Below are positions 31,156 through 39,760 of a DNA stretch of 41,263 nucleotides, one piece after another. A program made the position numbers and the translations under genes. Under the pieces are notes generated by a model. It searched no databases. It saw only the letters and a program-made list of their open reading frames with translations, and was not told the origin of the DNA. Source of the DNA: a bacterium (lineage in GTDB: Bacteria; Patescibacteriota; Patescibacteriia; UBA1558; S5-K13); NCBI GenBank assembly GCA_029555085.1, contig JAKPTO010000013.1, forward strand, positions 1 through 41,263, given 5' to 3'. Each line of letters starts with the position of its first letter. The stretch's first letter is position 1.

Positions 31156-32406
31156 ATGGTAAACAAACAAACAAGAAATATACTTCTACTCCTTTGCGCA
31201 ATCCTAATAATTGCAATCGGAGTGTATGCAGGAGCAAAGTATATATGTCATACATATTGTAATGACAATAGTTCCTCTGATATGGTTTCCAATAAAAAAG
31301 TTAAGCCCAAAGGAATGATGTTGTTAATAGAATTTAACAATACTGATGGTTTAGCAAATATGGTAAGTGATATGAGAGATAGAAACATAAAGGGTTTGTT
31401 GATGGTAAATGCAGATTTCATTAAGAAACATGCTGATGAACTCAAAGAAATACTGAAAACAGGAGTTGTCGAACTCTGTCCATCATATGACCCAGAACCT
31501 TTCTGGGGAATGTCATATGACAAACAGTATAATATAATTAAGGAGATGTTAGAGAATTCAAAAAAGTATCTAGGTGTTACACCAAGAGTAATTAGTTCTA
31601 GATACATGGCGTCTGACGAGACAACCATAAAAGTAGCTGATGAGCTAGGAATTGAATATATTACAGCAAGAGGTACTACAGAATTAAGAACAACTATCTA
31701 TAAGCCAGAAGAATACAATACAAAAATTATCTCTGTTTCAAATATAGATATTCCTGAATTCAAATACGGAAGTTTCTGTGACTACAGCTTCTATGAAAGA
31801 GCTGGAGAACCTAAGGACATGGAGGATCAGTTTAAGAGAGCAATTCAAAACGAGAAGATTATGGCTGTATCACATACATATATTGGAGGATACAAGGAAA
31901 GATGGAATGAGATGTGGCATAGATTGTGGGATAATTATAATGTTGAGTGGGTTGGTTTAGATACACTTGGAACAATAGATAAGACTATGCCAATGTGGCA
32001 GATTCCTGTGAACAAGAATGCTCCGTATACTCCGGAGAAAATTAGACCAAAGTTAGAGTTCCAAGACGAGGCTAATGTTATTAATCCATGCAAGGTAGAA
32101 GATCTTAATGAGGGTACATCATATGTTCCAAAGAAAAAGGACAGAGTTGTAATATTCCATAATGGAAGTGGGAATATGTGTTTAGACTTATTAGCTTACC
32201 TTAGGGAAAACAATATTGAATATGAGGAACACAAGACAACAGATACTGATTTTGTCTCTCAATTAAATTCCTATAAGAAAGGAAAGAGTGAGGGTGTTTC
32301 AGATTCATACGGATATTATCCAATAATCTTTATTGGCGACAGAGCATTTTCAGGATTTAATGAAAACATCAAGAATGAGATAAACGGATTGGTTGGGATC
32401 AAATAG
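31156..32406 (+). CDS. Membrane-anchored polysaccharide-deacetylase (NodB)-like protein fused to a glutaredoxin-like domain
   Basis: N-terminal TM; LGVTPRVISSRYMASDETTIKVADELGIEYITARGTTELR; C-term RVVIFHNGSGNMCLDLLAYLRENNIEYEEHKTTD...YYPIIFIGDRAFSGFNENIKNEI. Confidence 0.65.
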   Translation: MVNKQTRNILLLLCAILIIAIGVYAGAKYICHTYCNDNSSSDMVSNKKVKPKGMMLLIEFNNTDGLANMVSDMRDRNIKGLLMVNADFIKKHADELKEILKTGVVELCPSYDPEPFWGMSYDKQYNIIKEMLENSKKYLGVTPRVISSRYMASDETTIKVADELGIEYITARGTTELRTTIYKPEEYNTKIISVSNIDIPEFKYGSFCDYSFYERAGEPKDMEDQFKRAIQNEKIMAVSHTYIGGYKERWNEMWHRLWDNYNVEWVGLDTLGTIDKTMPMWQIPVNKNAPYTPEKIRPKLEFQDEANVINPCKVEDLNEGTSYVPKKKDRVVIFHNGSGNMCLDLLAYLRENNIEYEEHKTTDTDFVSQLNSYKKGKSEGVSDSYGYYPIIFIGDRAFSGFNENIKNEINGLVGIK

Positions 32407-32411
32407 AAAAA

Positions 32412-32472
32412 TGGTTACGATGGTTGGATTCGAATCAACGACCTTTAAGTTATGAATCTAACGAACTTCCAT
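32412..32472 (-). pseudogene. Orphan tRNA-Met-like 3' half (CAU)
   Basis: Reverse strand: ttcgttagattcataacttaaaggtcgttgattcgaatccaaccatcgtaacca; anticodon loop, T-arm and CCA but no pairing 5' acceptor found. Confidence 0.55.
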
Positions 32473-32637
32473 TCTACTCTGTTTAATATTTTTACAACCA
32501 TTCATCTTTAAAACACTAAGTCCCATAGCTTTCAATGTTGATATTATCTTTGGAGACATTCTAACCTTGCTCTTGTCTTCTTGGAGGGAACTATCTAGTA
32601 CTTTATTATAACTATTCTTTATCTTCTGATGACTACG

Positions 32638-32669
32638 AATGATTGCGTGCTTCGCGCACAATCATTCAG
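32638..32669. repeat. Strong hairpin inside the tRNA-Ser island
   Basis: GAATGATT-GCG-tgcttcg-CGC-ac-AATCATTC. Confidence 0.7.
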
Positions 32670-32791
32670 AGCTTTGTTCATTCCCATTGTGTCTATTCTC
32701 TGTAGTTACATGCATATTAATATCTCTGTATGAATTAGTATTAGAAATTGTTGCAATTATGCATAGTATTAGTATGTGCGGAAGGTCGTAC

Positions 32792-32836
32792 TGTCTCGTT
32801 TACGGGACTGGGAGTTCGAATCTCTCACTCTCCGCC
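32792..32836 (+). repeat. att-like direct repeat, copy 2 (orphan tRNA-Ser 3' end)
   Basis: tgtctcgtttacgggactgggagttcgaatctctcactctccgcc, no 5' tRNA half upstream. Confidence 0.9.
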
Positions 32837-32907
32837 TATAGAATTGAAATATTTAAGAAAATTGTCTAGGGGTTAAATATAGACATTGATGATTTAATCG
32901 AATAAAT

Positions 32908-34083
32908 ATGAAAAATTTTGAAAAAATTGAATGTAATCAAAAACAGGAAACACCAGTTTTTCGTTTTGAAGATTTTAGGGGTAGAAATTTATCTGATCAA
33001 AATTTTTCAAATATTCCTGCTGATGTTTTAAGAACAGTAGAATTTGATACTGAAACAGTTTGGCCAGAAAAGGAAAAATTGCCACAAGATTTTAATCCAG
33101 AAAAATTTTTAGAGGAAAGTAAAAATCCTGGACTTGGAATTAGAGAATTGCATGAGCAGGGGATAACTGGTCAAGGAATTGTCGTTGCAATTATTGATCA
33201 AAGATTAGATATAAATCATCCAGAGTATAAAAATTCGGTTTCAAGTTATCATGAATATGGAGAGACCGAAAAAGAAGGGATAAGTATGCATGGCCCAGCC
33301 GTAGCGAGTTTACTTGTTGGAAAAGATTGCGGTGTATCACCTGGGGCAAAATTAGTTTATAAAGCCGTTCCATCTGGCAGAGAGTTTCTTTTAAGGGCAG
33401 AGGCATTGATGGACATTGTTGAGGAAAATAAAATTTTACCTGCAAACGAGAAAGTCAAAATCGTCAGTTGTTCAATTGGCTATGTAAAGGAAAAACCAGA
33501 GCCGGGTCTTGATGAATGGCTTGAAGCATTAAAGATCGCCAAAGAAGCTGGAATTTTTGTAGTGGATGTGGGCGGTGATCAAATTGATATTCCGTTTAGT
33601 GGTGGTGGAAGCCCTGAAGATAAAGACAATTTTGAAAATTATTTTCCTTGGTTGTCTCAAAACAACAACAACGAAGAACTAGATAAGCTTGTCGCTGAAG
33701 GAAATATTGATGGGGTATTAAAAAAACTAAGAGAAACCAGAAAAGACGAGTTATCAAGTATTTCCGATTTAGAATTACGAAAAAAGATCGAAACTCGTTT
33801 AGAAGAAAAGAGAAGTGAAATAATTGTTCCATCTGATTATCGCACCATGGCGTCTTCGTGGAGAAAAGAGGGGCAATATATGTACAACGGAAAAGGTGGA
33901 ATTAGTTGGTCTGTTCCTTATCTCGCTGGACTTTTTGCTTTAGCTTTACAAGTAAATCCAAATCTTCAAAGAGGGGAAATAGCAGAAATTGTAAAAGAGA
34001 GCACAGTAGTAAATAAAAAAGGTTTGAGGATTGTAAATCCAAAAGGTATTATTGATTTAGCAAGAGAAAGAATTAGAATTTAG
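32908..34083 (+). CDS. Subtilisin-like (S8) serine protease, no signal peptide
   Basis: VVAIIDQRLDINHPEY (Asp), SMHGPAVASLL (His), GGISWSVPYLAGLFALALQVNP (Ser). Confidence 0.85.
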   Translation: MKNFEKIECNQKQETPVFRFEDFRGRNLSDQNFSNIPADVLRTVEFDTETVWPEKEKLPQDFNPEKFLEESKNPGLGIRELHEQGITGQGIVVAIIDQRLDINHPEYKNSVSSYHEYGETEKEGISMHGPAVASLLVGKDCGVSPGAKLVYKAVPSGREFLLRAEALMDIVEENKILPANEKVKIVSCSIGYVKEKPEPGLDEWLEALKIAKEAGIFVVDVGGDQIDIPFSGGGSPEDKDNFENYFPWLSQNNNNEELDKLVAEGNIDGVLKKLRETRKDELSSISDLELRKKIETRLEEKRSEIIVPSDYRTMASSWRKEGQYMYNGKGGISWSVPYLAGLFALALQVNPNLQRGEIAEIVKESTVVNKKGLRIVNPKGIIDLARERIRI

Positions 34084-34465
34084 TTGTAGACGAGGAATAT
34101 TTTGAATTCACCCGGAATTTCTCTGTATTTTTACATAGAGCACCTTTGTGAGTGGGAAGAAAGTATAGGTAAGGTAATTCTACTTCTCCAGAAAAATAGT
34201 TTGCTCCACCGAGTCCGCATTAGTATTTTTAATTATTTGGATTTTACTCGAAATAGTTTCGAGCTTCGTCCAAAAAACATTGCTACGACAATTTTTTGTA
34301 GCGCAGATTTGTATATCCCACTATTGATAGAATTTTTGTTAAATTTTAACAGTATTCTTAATCAACTATACATTGGATATGTTAAAATTAATATGTTTAC
34401 CATTGTATTTTGGTCTAAAATATAGTAATATAATAGTATCGTATTAATTATTTAACTATAAAATT

Positions 34466-35911
34466 ATGGGTAAGTTTGAATGGGCGGATAATTTTCAAAA
34501 AAAGCAAGGGTCTGACAAGGGCAAATCTGGTAAATCATACGTTGGCGTTAAAATAAATCCAGACGGCACTTATGATTATAGTCATGCACTAGAAATAAGA
34601 GGCGTAGAATCTAATAAGGTTTTAAACGAATATGTAGAAGAAAAACAGAGTAAATTCGAAAAACAATTACAATCCTCGGGAGCCTTAGAGCAGGGAAATG
34701 CTAGAGCAGTTTGGTATTCTATGCAAGAAAATATAAAAAGAAATAAAGAGATTCTAAATAAGGCCAAAGAATCTGGAAAATCAGATACACGTTTAGAAAA
34801 AAGAATAGAAGAACATGAAATGCAACAAAAAATCTTTGAGGACATCATTAATAGATTTGCCCAAGATTTAATTGTAAAAAGTATTGATACGAATGAGAGC
34901 TTTACATCTGAAAAAGCAGAAGAAATTGCGAATAATATTACTGCCGATGAAATGCTGGGTATAGTACGCACATATGTAGAGGTTTATGATAAAAAAGTAC
35001 TTGAATATAAAAATGGTAATAAAAATAATATTGGTAGCGATGATAAAGAGTATGAAAAACTTAAAACCATGCTTCGAGCAGCAAATAATTTAGAAAGTCA
35101 ATTACTGAACGAATCTTTAAGAATTGAAGATTTTGATGAGAGACTTGATAGAATAGAGGAAAAAACTAATAAAAATGAACAATTATCTATTAATGAAATT
35201 CGTTTACTATACGATTTAGACCGAAGATATCAACTATATCCAAAAGACCCAGCTAGATATGATCAAAAAGAAGACACAGTTATTGCAAATAGAAAATGGA
35301 GAATCGGAAATATTATTGAAGACAGAAATCCCATAGTTGATTTATCTAGAATAACTGGCTATAAAGAAGAACAGATTAGTTCAACTGTTCTTGCTTGTAG
35401 GGCCCTTAATTATCAAGATAAAAATGTTGGCGCTGATGGAGTTCAAATTCATTGTGGAGACATATATCGGGGTTTTGATTTACCCCAGAAAAAAGTAATT
35501 GGAAATATCAGATTAGATGACTATATACTATCTAGAGAAGAAATAAATTTTCCAGAAGAAGAAGTAACAGGTACGCTTCAGTTGAAGGCAGGGATTATAG
35601 AAGGTTCAATAAAATTTCCTAAAAAAGTAGGTGCGCTTTTTATAGATAACATAGAAACATCCGAACAGTTAATTATTTTACCAGAAGAAGTTCGTTCATC
35701 GCTATTCCTTTCCAATCTCAAATTTGCAAAAAATATAAAATTTCCTAAAAAAGTTGGTGGTAATATTTTTCTCGGGAGTCTTACCTCAGTAGATGGTCTA
35801 GAATTACCAGAAAAAGTTGGTGGTATAGTCGAACTTCCTAGTCTTCCGGACGATGAAAAAGAACAATTGAAACTAAAATATCCCAATCTAAAATTTGAAT
35901 TGCCTGAATAA
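34466..35911 (+). CDS. Coiled-coil protein with C-terminal LPEKVGG-type repeat domain
   Basis: Repeats IKFPKKVGALFIDNIETSEQLIILPEEVRSSLFLSNLKFAKNIKFPKKVGGNIFLGSLTSVDGLELPEKVGGIVEL. Confidence 0.75.
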   Translation: MGKFEWADNFQKKQGSDKGKSGKSYVGVKINPDGTYDYSHALEIRGVESNKVLNEYVEEKQSKFEKQLQSSGALEQGNARAVWYSMQENIKRNKEILNKAKESGKSDTRLEKRIEEHEMQQKIFEDIINRFAQDLIVKSIDTNESFTSEKAEEIANNITADEMLGIVRTYVEVYDKKVLEYKNGNKNNIGSDDKEYEKLKTMLRAANNLESQLLNESLRIEDFDERLDRIEEKTNKNEQLSINEIRLLYDLDRRYQLYPKDPARYDQKEDTVIANRKWRIGNIIEDRNPIVDLSRITGYKEEQISSTVLACRALNYQDKNVGADGVQIHCGDIYRGFDLPQKKVIGNIRLDDYILSREEINFPEEEVTGTLQLKAGIIEGSIKFPKKVGALFIDNIETSEQLIILPEEVRSSLFLSNLKFAKNIKFPKKVGGNIFLGSLTSVDGLELPEKVGGIVELPSLPDDEKEQLKLKYPNLKFELPE

Positions 35912-36131
35912 AATTAAATAAAAGATGCTAAAATATTTTTGTGGCATTTACTATTGTGGGTATCTAACTAGATTTGTTTACTAAAATTTAACTACATAAT
36001 TAATTTATAGTTATATAATTGTATACAATTTGAAGATTTTGATTACAAGTATTGAATATTTGAAAGAAATGAATAAACTCCCCAAAGATTAAAAATCGTA
36101 ATAATTTAATTTTTTATATAAAAACAAAAAT

Positions 36132-36371
36132 ATGAAAATAGATAAAGCAAAAAATATTTTATTAATTATTTGTTTATTGATCGTTTTGATTGTCCCAATA
36201 TTTAGTTTTGTGATTGCATTTTATGTGTCCTTGTTTTTTATAATTACTGGCGGAGTATATATAATGAGTAAAAAACATTTAACTTTAAAAAATGATAGAA
36301 CAATTTTACTTGTTCTATTTTCTCTTCTTATTGCAATAATTACATCTTTTTTTGTAAGATTTTTTTATTAA
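36132..36371 (+). CDS. Small membrane protein
   Basis: 79 aa, hydrophobic segments, ATG start. Confidence 0.55.
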   Translation: MKIDKAKNILLIICLLIVLIVPIFSFVIAFYVSLFFIITGGVYIMSKKHLTLKNDRTILLVLFSLLIAIITSFFVRFFY

Positions 36372-36601
36372 TCAAAATCTTTTATTGCTATAAGTAATTG
36401 ATTTAAATACTTTTCATCGACTTCGCTTATTTTAAACTCATCTCGTAGCTGTTTTATAACAAGTTTGAATTCATCGTATGTTAATTTATTATCCATGAGA
36501 TGTTTTTTTATTTCCGATAAAACAATATTTTTTTGTTTATAATCCAAGTATTTTATTTTATTTATCTGTTTTTCAATGTCTTTGTACTTATAAAATTTCA
36601 T
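36368..36601 (-). CDS. Small hypothetical protein
   Basis: 77 aa charged helical protein, convergent overlap with the previous gene. Confidence 0.5.
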   Translation of the reverse strand: MKFYKYKDIEKQINKIKYLDYKQKNIVLSEIKKHLMDNKLTYDEFKLVIKQLRDEFKISEVDEKYLNQLLIAIKDFD

Positions 36602-36841
36602 AGGCTTGTATTATTTATGTACATTTTTGTATGGAATATTGTATTGCAAAATTTAAAGATATAAAAATGTACAAATTTAATTATTATCTATATATATAAT
36701 ATATTTATTTTTTGATTTTGTGAATATGCGAATAGATAGTAAGAAAGGCGGAAATTCTGCTTTATGTTTATATAAGTAATTTTTTGGTTAAGCGATAATT
36801 AGTATTTTTTTGATTTTTTAATTATAATTGCTACATGGCTT

Positions 36842-38854
36842 ATGAAAAAAATTGACTTTAAAAAACAATTAAATGACGAACAATATCGTGTTGTTTCTTC
36901 CGGACAAGGGACTAAGTTAGTTTTAGCTGGAGCTGGAAGCGGAAAAACCAGAACTCTTGTTTATAGAGTTGCGTGGCTTGTTAGTAATGGCGAGAAAGCA
37001 GAAGAAATATTGTTATTAACATTTACAAATAAAGCAGCAAATGAAATGCTTGAACGTGTAAATCAATTAATATTTGACGATAAAAATAAAAAGCTACATG
37101 TTTGGGGCGGAACATTTCATGCCACAGCGAATAGATTATTAAAAATGTATGGAGATAGTATTGGAATTCCAAAAGATTTTACAATAATGGATTCAGATGA
37201 TTCAAAGTCGCTCATAAATCATATTTTAAAAGACAACTTTTTAAATTTACCAAAAAAACAAAAACCATCCGTGGGTCTTGTTCGGGAGGCAATTTCATTT
37301 TCAAAAAATTCTGGAATTGAGTTAAGTGATGCTCTGGAAATAAAATTTCCACAGTGGCGGAAATTTTTAATTGAGTTTGAAAATATAGAAATTGAATATA
37401 GAAAACAAAAAAAAGAATCAAAATTTTTAGATTTCGATGATTTACTTTTTTATTTTTTAGAACTTGTGAGAAATAAAAAAACAGGAACCATACTAAAAGA
37501 AAAATGGAAACACGTTTTAATAGACGAGTATCAGGATACTAATTATTTACAGGCTGAAATTATAAAAGAATTATGTCTTAAAAAAAATAATATTTTAGCA
37601 GTCGGTGATGACGCGCAAAGTATTTATTCCTTTCGTGCCGCGGATATAAATAATATAATTGAGTTTCCGAAAATATTTAAAAATTGTGAAATTTATAAAT
37701 TAGAGAAAAATTATAGATCAAGTCCTGAAATTTTAAATTTAGCAAATCGTGTGATAAGTGAAAATCAAAATCAGTTTAGTAAAAATTTAAAAGCAGTTTT
37801 AGGTCCACACATAAAACCATATTTAATAGCACTAAATGACAATAGAGAAGAAGCGCGGTTTATAGTTGATAAAATAAGGGATTTTTTACGTGATGGTAAG
37901 AAGCCGAATGACATCGCAGTTTTATTTCGCGCAGGAAGTCATGCGCAGACACTTGAAATGGAATTAAATAAAGCAGGAATTCCCTATGAAATGAGAGGTG
38001 GGCTTAGATTTTTTGAACGATCACATATAAAGGATGTAATTGCATTTTTGAAAATATTAAATCATTTAAATGATTATGTGTCGTTGTTTAGAGTTTTAAA
38101 TTTTTATGATGGAATAGGAGAAGTCACTGTAAAAAATATATTTGAACAAATTAAAAAAGTTAAAAATATAGAAGAATTAATTAATGAAGAAATAAAAATT
38201 CCAAACAAAGCCAGGGATGGATGGAAACATTTTACAATGTTTTTGAAAAAAATATTAAAATATAAAAATGAAAATCCGGGAAAATTAATTAATATTATAG
38301 TCGAAGAATATTATTTTTATTTGTCCTTAAAATATGAAGATTTTAAAGAAAGACACGAAGATTTAATTCAATTATCATATTTTGCGGGCAGTTTTACAGA
38401 TTTAAAACACTTTCTAGACGAAACAGCATTACAGGAAAGCTTTAATTTAAATAAAAATATTGATAAGCGTGATTGCATAATATTAAGCACTATTCATCAA
38501 GCAAAGGGATTGGAGTGGGAGGTGGTGTTTTTAATAAACTTAACAAGCGATTCTTTGCCACATCCATTGTGTGTGTCGCAAGCTGAGATAGAAGAAGAGC
38601 GAAGATTGTTTTATGTTGCAATTACACGCGCGAAGAAATACTTATATATGACTTATCCGCTTTATTTGTTTAAATATGGAGAATTAAAAAATACAGAAAT
38701 TTCAGAATTTATAAAAGGAATTGATGAAAAATTATTGAATTTTAACGAAGAATCGTATTTAAATATTTTATCAGGCGATGATATAACTTATGAGCCAGAT
38801 GACGCAATTTACTACAAGAAAAAATCATACTTACCAGAAATAGAAGATTTATAG
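36842..38854 (+). CDS. UvrD/PcrA/Rep-type superfamily 1 helicase
   Basis: LVLAGAGSGKTRTLVYRVAWL; VLIDEYQDTN; AVGDDAQSIYSFRAADINNI; STIHQAKGLEWEVVFLI; RRLFYVAITRAKKYLYMTYP. Confidence 0.95.
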   Translation: MKKIDFKKQLNDEQYRVVSSGQGTKLVLAGAGSGKTRTLVYRVAWLVSNGEKAEEILLLTFTNKAANEMLERVNQLIFDDKNKKLHVWGGTFHATANRLLKMYGDSIGIPKDFTIMDSDDSKSLINHILKDNFLNLPKKQKPSVGLVREAISFSKNSGIELSDALEIKFPQWRKFLIEFENIEIEYRKQKKESKFLDFDDLLFYFLELVRNKKTGTILKEKWKHVLIDEYQDTNYLQAEIIKELCLKKNNILAVGDDAQSIYSFRAADINNIIEFPKIFKNCEIYKLEKNYRSSPEILNLANRVISENQNQFSKNLKAVLGPHIKPYLIALNDNREEARFIVDKIRDFLRDGKKPNDIAVLFRAGSHAQTLEMELNKAGIPYEMRGGLRFFERSHIKDVIAFLKILNHLNDYVSLFRVLNFYDGIGEVTVKNIFEQIKKVKNIEELINEEIKIPNKARDGWKHFTMFLKKILKYKNENPGKLINIIVEEYYFYLSLKYEDFKERHEDLIQLSYFAGSFTDLKHFLDETALQESFNLNKNIDKRDCIILSTIHQAKGLEWEVVFLINLTSDSLPHPLCVSQAEIEEERRLFYVAITRAKKYLYMTYPLYLFKYGELKNTEISEFIKGIDEKLLNFNEESYLNILSGDDITYEPDDAIYYKKKSYLPEIEDL

Positions 38855-39011
38855 AGATTTTTTATTCATTAAATATATGATGCAAGAGAATTATTATATT
38901 TGAATTTATTTTTTTTATTTTTTTATTTTTTCAGGATTGTTTATTTGATTCCCTTGTCTAGTATTAGAGGGTCCTATTTTGCAATTTTAGTAATTTGATT
39001 ATCTGGAATGC

Positions 39012-39182
39012 TCATTGGTAAAAAATAGTTTGCTGTTTTTGAATAAGTATTTTTTGCTGTTTGTGCTCTGGGGCTATATTTGCATATATTAAAATTCCAA
39101 AAAATAACAATAAAAAAAACACAAAGTAATATTTTTTTATTGCTAGACGCGGTGTTTTATAATTGTATAAAAAATCCCTCAT
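39012..39182 (-). CDS. Possible 56-aa single-TM protein
   Basis: MRDFLYNYKTPRLAIKKYYFVFFLLFFGILIYANIAPEHKQQKILIQKQQTIFYQ; below ORF-track cutoff. Confidence 0.35.
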   Translation of the reverse strand: MRDFLYNYKTPRLAIKKYYFVFFLLLFFGILIYANIAPEHKQQKILIQKQQTIFYQ

Positions 39183-39271
39183 AATGATTAATTTAATAGC
39201 ACATTTTATATTATTTTTTATGTTTTGTCAACCCCTAAGTGTTTCCAGAAAACATCTTTGAATAATTTCAG

Positions 39272-39323
39272 ACATATTGGACTCATAAATGGAAAATAAC
39301 TATTTGTCCAATATGTGTTGGAC
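39272..39323. promoter_or_regulatory. Inverted-repeat operator/hairpin candidate upstream of trx promoter
   Basis: ACATATTGGAC (39272-39282) / GTCCAATATGT (39306-39316); overlapping GTCCAA-tatgtg-TTGGAC (39306-39323). Confidence 0.6.
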
Positions 39324-39335
39324 TAATACAATTTT

Positions 39336-39364
39336 TTGACATCGTTGTAAATTCAATATATTAT
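39336..39364 (+). promoter_or_regulatory. Thioredoxin promoter
   Basis: TTGACA, 17-nt spacer, TATTAT. Confidence 0.7.
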
Positions 39365-39397
39365 ATAGTTATATTATTATTAAAAGTTAATAACAAA

Positions 39398-39715
39398 ATG
39401 GAATATTTAAACGAATCAACATTTGAAAATTTTATAAATAATAACAAAAATGTTGTTGTTGATTTTTTTGCAGATTGGTGTGGTCCATGTAAAATGTTGG
39501 CTCCAATATTGGAAGAATTAAGTAATGATTATAAAGATAAGGATATAAAAATAGTGAAATTAAATGTCGATGAGGCGGGTAATATTGCTCAAAAATTTGA
39601 TATAATGAGCATACCAACAATAATTTTTTTTCAAAATGGAAAAGTAAAAGATACTACAATTGGTTTAGTTTCAAAAGAAGTGTTAAATAATAAAATACAA
39701 GATTTAATAAAATAA
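39398..39715 (+). CDS. trxA: Thioredoxin
   Basis: VVDFFADWCGPCKMLAPILEEL; FDIMSIPTIIFFQNGK. Confidence 0.96.
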   Translation: MEYLNESTFENFINNNKNVVVDFFADWCGPCKMLAPILEELSNDYKDKDIKIVKLNVDEAGNIAQKFDIMSIPTIIFFQNGKVKDTTIGLVSKEVLNNKIQDLIK

Positions 39716-39760
39716 ATTAAACAATTTCATTATAATTTATAATTATAAGGCGGGAAAAAT

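Noticed and set aside
32458-32661. 67-aa minus-strand ORF in the island
   Set aside because: No recognisable domain or SD; overlaps the tRNA-Met-like fragment; cannot be supported.
32639-32869. 76-aa plus-strand ORF
   Set aside because: Overlaps the hairpin and the orphan tRNA-Ser 3' end; no SD and no protein-like features beyond Cys-rich randomness.
34102-34425. 107-aa plus-strand ORF
   Set aside because: Lies over multiple palindromes with low-complexity hydrophobic translation and no SD; probably non-coding.
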